Shown here: piece after piece, positions 60,114 to 64,000 of the stretch
How positions within the stretch are numbered: the first letter of the stretch is position 1
How the letters are laid out: each line of letters opens with the position of its first letter
Assembly (NCBI GenBank): GCA_026413225.1
Contig: CM048552.1
Location: 184,484,053 to 184,548,052, forward strand
Source of the DNA: Otis tarda
Lineage: Eukaryota > Chordata > Aves > Otidiformes > Otididae
Direction of reading: 5' to 3'
DNA length: 64,000 bases
Made by a program: the position numbers and the translations under genes
Notes under the pieces: model-generated
Seen by the model: only the letters and a program-made list of their open reading frames with translations
What the model was told of the DNA's origin: nothing
The model's database searches: none

Positions 60114-62599
60114 GCTTCTCCCTATTTTATAGGCAGCAAGAAAACCTATATTTTTAATAGTTAATGCTAAGATAACATACAGAAGCAAAACTAACATCCA
60201 TGTGTCAGACCTGACTTCAAACGGCTTCTGCCTGTGGAGGATTAGGATGTCACCAAATGCCACAGCCTGCCTGTTGCAAACCCATTTCAGCATTCACCAC
60301 AAGCATCTGCTGGTGGTCCCCACCACAAATAGGATACTGAGCAAAATGGATTTGGGAATAATTTAATGTAACAGTTTCTAAATTTCAGGCTTCCCAGCTT
60401 CCATGAGATTTGGATCAGGCCCATATGAGTCCAAATTCACTTTCAATCTCAAAGTACAGGAGGTAGGTTTCCACCAGTTGTCTCCATTCCTCCACGGGTA
60501 AAACTGCTGAGCTTCAAACACGACATTGGAGTGAGCTGTTTGTTTTTGTACAGGGAGAAGGTAGTCACCTATATAATTCCCTTGTTTTCTAGTAATTTTT
60601 TTGATTTGCATAATGAAACACAGGAAGATGGTGGGTAACAATTCCAGAAACATAGAGAACTTCTTGTGCTTTTCACATCATCCTGGAGAACAGCAGCCTG
60701 CAAGGAGGTAAAATAAAATATAACCCTAAACACCTGTTATATTGCACAGCATAGCAATAAAGTATTGCTCACTTCAGCAAGAGCCTTTGAACTGCTCACT
60801 AGAGGAGCCCTTCCCTCTCCATTGGTTTTTATAGGCAGCCTAGGGAGATTATGTGCTTAAGTTAGTCATTTAAACTTAGATACCTAGAACAAACATCACA
60901 GACTCCCCTCCTTCTTCCCAGAATAAATACTTCATGATGACATAAGACCATTCTCTTTGGTACCGCAACAAAAATTGATGAGAAAAGAAGAAGTATTTCA
61001 CTCGCTCTTCAATGTGGTGGTTGTTTTTTTGTTCTTCTAATGTCAATTGTGCGTAATAACTGAACAGGAACTGATGCAAATTAAGCAAGGGCATTTCTGA
61101 TCACTGGCTGAGCGCTCGCATTGTGCTAACAAGAAACTGAACTGTAAAATCAAGTAAAAATATTTTTGCCATGGTTCCCAGTGGAAGTCAAAGCAAAAGC
61201 ATATTTGTACTTCCTCTTGCTCCGCAGGCAGCTTGGCGACCCTTTCACTGACATCGAGTCCTGCCAGAAAAGCCCATCAGGTCTTTCAGGTTCCCACTGG
61301 CAGGAAAAGTACCACTCTAGTTGCACCAGCATTTGGAAAACAGAGAATGTGCTGAGTCTCAGTGTCCTTCGAGTCTCCATAAATCACTCATAGAAAAGAG
61401 CAGGGATTAGTTGGGTAGCACACTGTATGCCTAAAACTGGAGCTGAAGGAGGACCTCCAGAGTCGCTATAGAGGGATTTCATCACGAGGAAGGGAGGCTG
61501 AACAAACAGCAAGGATGCCCTGTTACAACAACATCCTGTCCTTGCAAAGAGGAGAATGGCTTTTGAGGGAATGACAGAGCTTTGGATCTCAGCTCTATGA
61601 GGCAAGTTCAGGCAAGTTCAGGCTCATTGCTTTTGTGTGATTGAAAGTTTGGGTTTATTATTAGGTCGAACTCAAAAGAGCCTTGCCAAGTTTGAAAGTT
61701 CATGATGTTTCAAGCAAAGAAACCTTACCTCTTAGAGAGGCTAGTCTCTCTGCTATGAAACAGGCTAGGAGCTATTTAGCGCTCGTTCCCAACGATGAAC
61801 AAGGATGTCTGAAGAATATTCTGCCAAAACCCAGAGGCAGATCTGCCCTTCACAGCTCGCAAGTGAGGGCACAGCGGCGTTTTTCCTCAGAGTGAAATTC
61901 CCATTCCCCGGGTTTGCTTTTTCTGCTGCGAATGAGATAAACATTGATAGAGCGCAGAGCAAACAGAGTCTGCTGCGAGGCTCATCAAGGGATTACTGGC
62001 TACTCAAACAGAAGAGGATAGGGTGGGAATTAAATTCGCGTAACCTCAAGTCTTGCCCGGTTGCTTGCAGCTCTTTCTCACCCTTCTCAAACTCCATCTT
62101 CATGCCCACTGGGCATTTGCCCCTGTCTGAAGGCTGTCCCAGAGCCTCGCTGCTCTCAAGTTGGAGACATCCTCTAGTTTCCAGCCTTAGCTAATAGCAG
62201 ACAGTTCAGACCTCTTTGCTTCTGTGTCAACTCTCCTCCGGCTTAAATAGTTTGCATCCCTCCTTTGGGGTTTACCTGCATTATTTCAGTAGACAGCAAC
62301 TGTAGCTCCTCTCAGCCTCAGTTTTGCTAAGGAAAGCAAGCTGAAGCTTTTTATTCACTTTTTATCAGTTAGGTCAATTTTTTTTCTCCCTTAGCCCAGT
62401 TTTATATCCTTATCTGCACTTGATTTTGGTAAAATTTCTCCCTCTTAGAAGTGAATAATTGGAGTCATGTAAGTCAGGGCTTGCCAGTGCCTTCATTAGG
62501 ACTCCATTTATGCTTTCTCCATACTAGCTTTCACACCTATTGGGACTCCTTTGCATTTTTCATAGCTGCCTCATGTTTGTATTCCATAGTCACCCATAG
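60114..62599. other. Unannotated sequence
   Basis: No gene or repeat recognised, apart from a short tandem (ggcaagttca twice, 61601-61620). Confidence 0.5.
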
Positions 62600-63345
62600 T
62601 TGAGTCCAGTGCTCAGGTCTCTCCAGGCTGGATGACTTTCAATGGACAAGTTTCCCAGAGCGTAGCACAAAATTTCCTTTGTGCATGACTTTGTAGTTCT
62701 GTGTTACCCCATCTCATCCCACACATGTTGCCCTGCTCCTCAAACTCAACTAGTTCTTCCCCAAAAAACTGCTCTGATCCTAACCTATAGAGACAGCACG
62801 TTAAAGCAGGTTTCATCAGTATGCTCCCATTTGTCTGTGCCGAAAACAGTCATGTAAGTATTTAAGAAAAGCAAACCCAAGAGCTGTCTGTAAGGAATGC
62901 CACTGGCAGGTTCCCTCTGGCTTGATGCTTTCCTTGGCGATCCCCTTGATGCTCCCCTCAAGTACAAAAGCTGTTTCTCACTGTGAGCCAAATGTTTACC
63001 CATCTCATCCTTCTTACATCAATGCCCATCTTCATTAGCTTCCCTGATCGTTTCCCAGGTATCTCTGTATCAAAATCATCTGTTGAAATTCAGCTGTATT
63101 CATCCACTACTTCATCTCTCGTGCCTAGAAAATCAATTACCTATCAGTTATTTACTCATCTATTGGTTGTCTGTCAGACTAGGCTGGCTTGAGCTACTCC
63201 TGCTAAACCTAGTCTGAATTTCACAGGGTTTTTTTCCCTCAAACACCCTTTTAGTTTTCATTTGTCTTTCAGATGTTGTTCTAGGCCTTTGCTAACATCA
63301 TGACCATAGTGGTCAACTGGCTAGGAATAATGTCTCATTTTAAAA
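62600..63345 (-). mobile_element. Ancient CR1/L3-type LINE fragment
   Basis: This is a second long ancient copy in reverse orientation. Landmarks are gtttcatcagtatgctccca, gtctgtaaggaatgccactg, atgcccatcttcattagctt, gtatctctgtatcaaaatca, ggttgtctgtcagactaggc and aacatcatgaccatagtgg. They match an ORF2-derived region partly overlapping the one in the 59.4-60.1 kb copy, so it is a separate insertion. The limits are approximate, and the 62600-62800 part is the least certain. Confidence 0.7.
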
Positions 63346-64000
63346 ATCTGAGTTAGCACCCCTGAGTGAGCAAGTTTACAGAAAAAGTAGTTATTGTTGA
63401 ATTAATTATTTCATACAATCTAATGAATGAGTCTTTAGGGGCCCTGGGATGGAGATGGTCTTGTCTATGTGATAAGGTGCATTGACCACACTGCTTTGTT
63501 TTTATCTATGGTGTAGCCCCTTGAATTTTCATGCCCTAACATCTTCCCTAGTTTTACCCCAAGTATTTACCATCTGCTTATAGAAAATTGAATTATGGTG
63601 GGTTTTTTTAGCTTGATGCACTATCTGAATATCTCTTGTACTTGCTGCTTCTTTTACTGCCTCCTTACTCTCCTCTTGTCTGCTTTCTGTTTATGCCACG
63701 GAAAGGACTTGTCCACTTGCTGCCCTTGCAAGGTCTCACTCAGCCTAATTTACGGCAACTTCCTCTTTACCTCAACCCATGGAGACCCCTTTGCTTTTCC
63801 CAATTTGTTTTTGGTGCCTCTTCTTCCCCAGTGTCCCCTCTGTTGCTTGTCCAAGTAGGTCTGGACCCTTCCCTTGCAATGTCCATCCAGTTCATTAAAG
63901 TGACACTCTGCCTTTCGTTTGTCTTGCTTTGGGAAAAACAGGGTCAAACCCAGATGAGGGGCAGAGAGGGGTCTACCAGTGACCGAGTGCATGGCATTTC
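63346..64000. other. Unannotated sequence to window end
   Basis: Pyrimidine-rich sequence with no recognised gene. It might include further unrecognised decay products of the preceding ancient CR1 copy. Confidence 0.45.

Noticed and set aside
1..64000. tRNA genes, rRNA and CRISPR arrays
   Set aside because: No B-box-like GGTTCGANTCC context, rRNA landmarks or regularly spaced repeats were seen on reading both strands.

Overview
This window looks like ordinary, mostly non-coding nuclear DNA from a bird. The main evidence is about ten 5'-truncated CR1 LINE copies of the avian type. They share the conserved 3' segment containing the ctagtccaac/ttccaac motifs and end in short ATTCTATG-type tandem repeats. 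There is also an LTR with the TGTCATGGTTTAACCCC terminus that is common in avian endogenous retroviruses. I did not identify the species. No protein-coding gene, tRNA, rRNA or CRISPR array could be supported. The long open frames (up to 204 codons) show no recognisable domain and no splice or start context. The only frames I recognise are dead pieces of the CR1 ORF2 reverse-transcriptase protein. The window may be an intergenic desert or one long intron.

Layout: 1-9.6 kb is unique sequence with one CR1 tail (1.22 kb), a short microsatellite, a 25-T run, a splice-like zero-length exon motif (4.14 kb), a candidate 68-nt exon (5.66 kb) and a 21-bp inverted repeat (6.36-6.49 kb). At 9.6-10.06 kb lies a long CR1 copy, followed by a MIR-like SINE remnant (10.6 kb). 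Between 15 and 24 kb come several regulatory-looking motifs: a CArG palindrome, a homeodomain-type hairpin, a near-perfect T-box palindrome next to an NKX2 site, and a TTTAAG-rich array. Three CR1 pieces, a MIR-like piece and a 28-nt candidate microexon at 23.41 kb also fall there. A probable solo LTR occupies 26.58-27.17 kb. From 28 to 52 kb there are small tandem repeats, a (TTTTA)n microsatellite, six young CR1 copies, two MIR-like pieces and two CpG- and homeodomain-rich blocks (30.8-31.3 and 47.9-48.5 kb). From 52 to 64 kb there is a G-run cluster, a block with paired homeodomain, TATA-like, Onecut-like and TCF-like motifs (55.9-56.3 kb), one young CR1-like tail, and four diverged, ancient CR1/L3-type fragments (56.8-63.3 kb).

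No genes act together here in any way I can show. The points most worth testing are the candidate microexon, the T-box palindrome, and the regulatory-looking blocks. These could be long-range regulatory or intronic elements of a gene outside the window. All identifications come from reading the sequence and from memory of family consensus sequences. No alignment or search was run.
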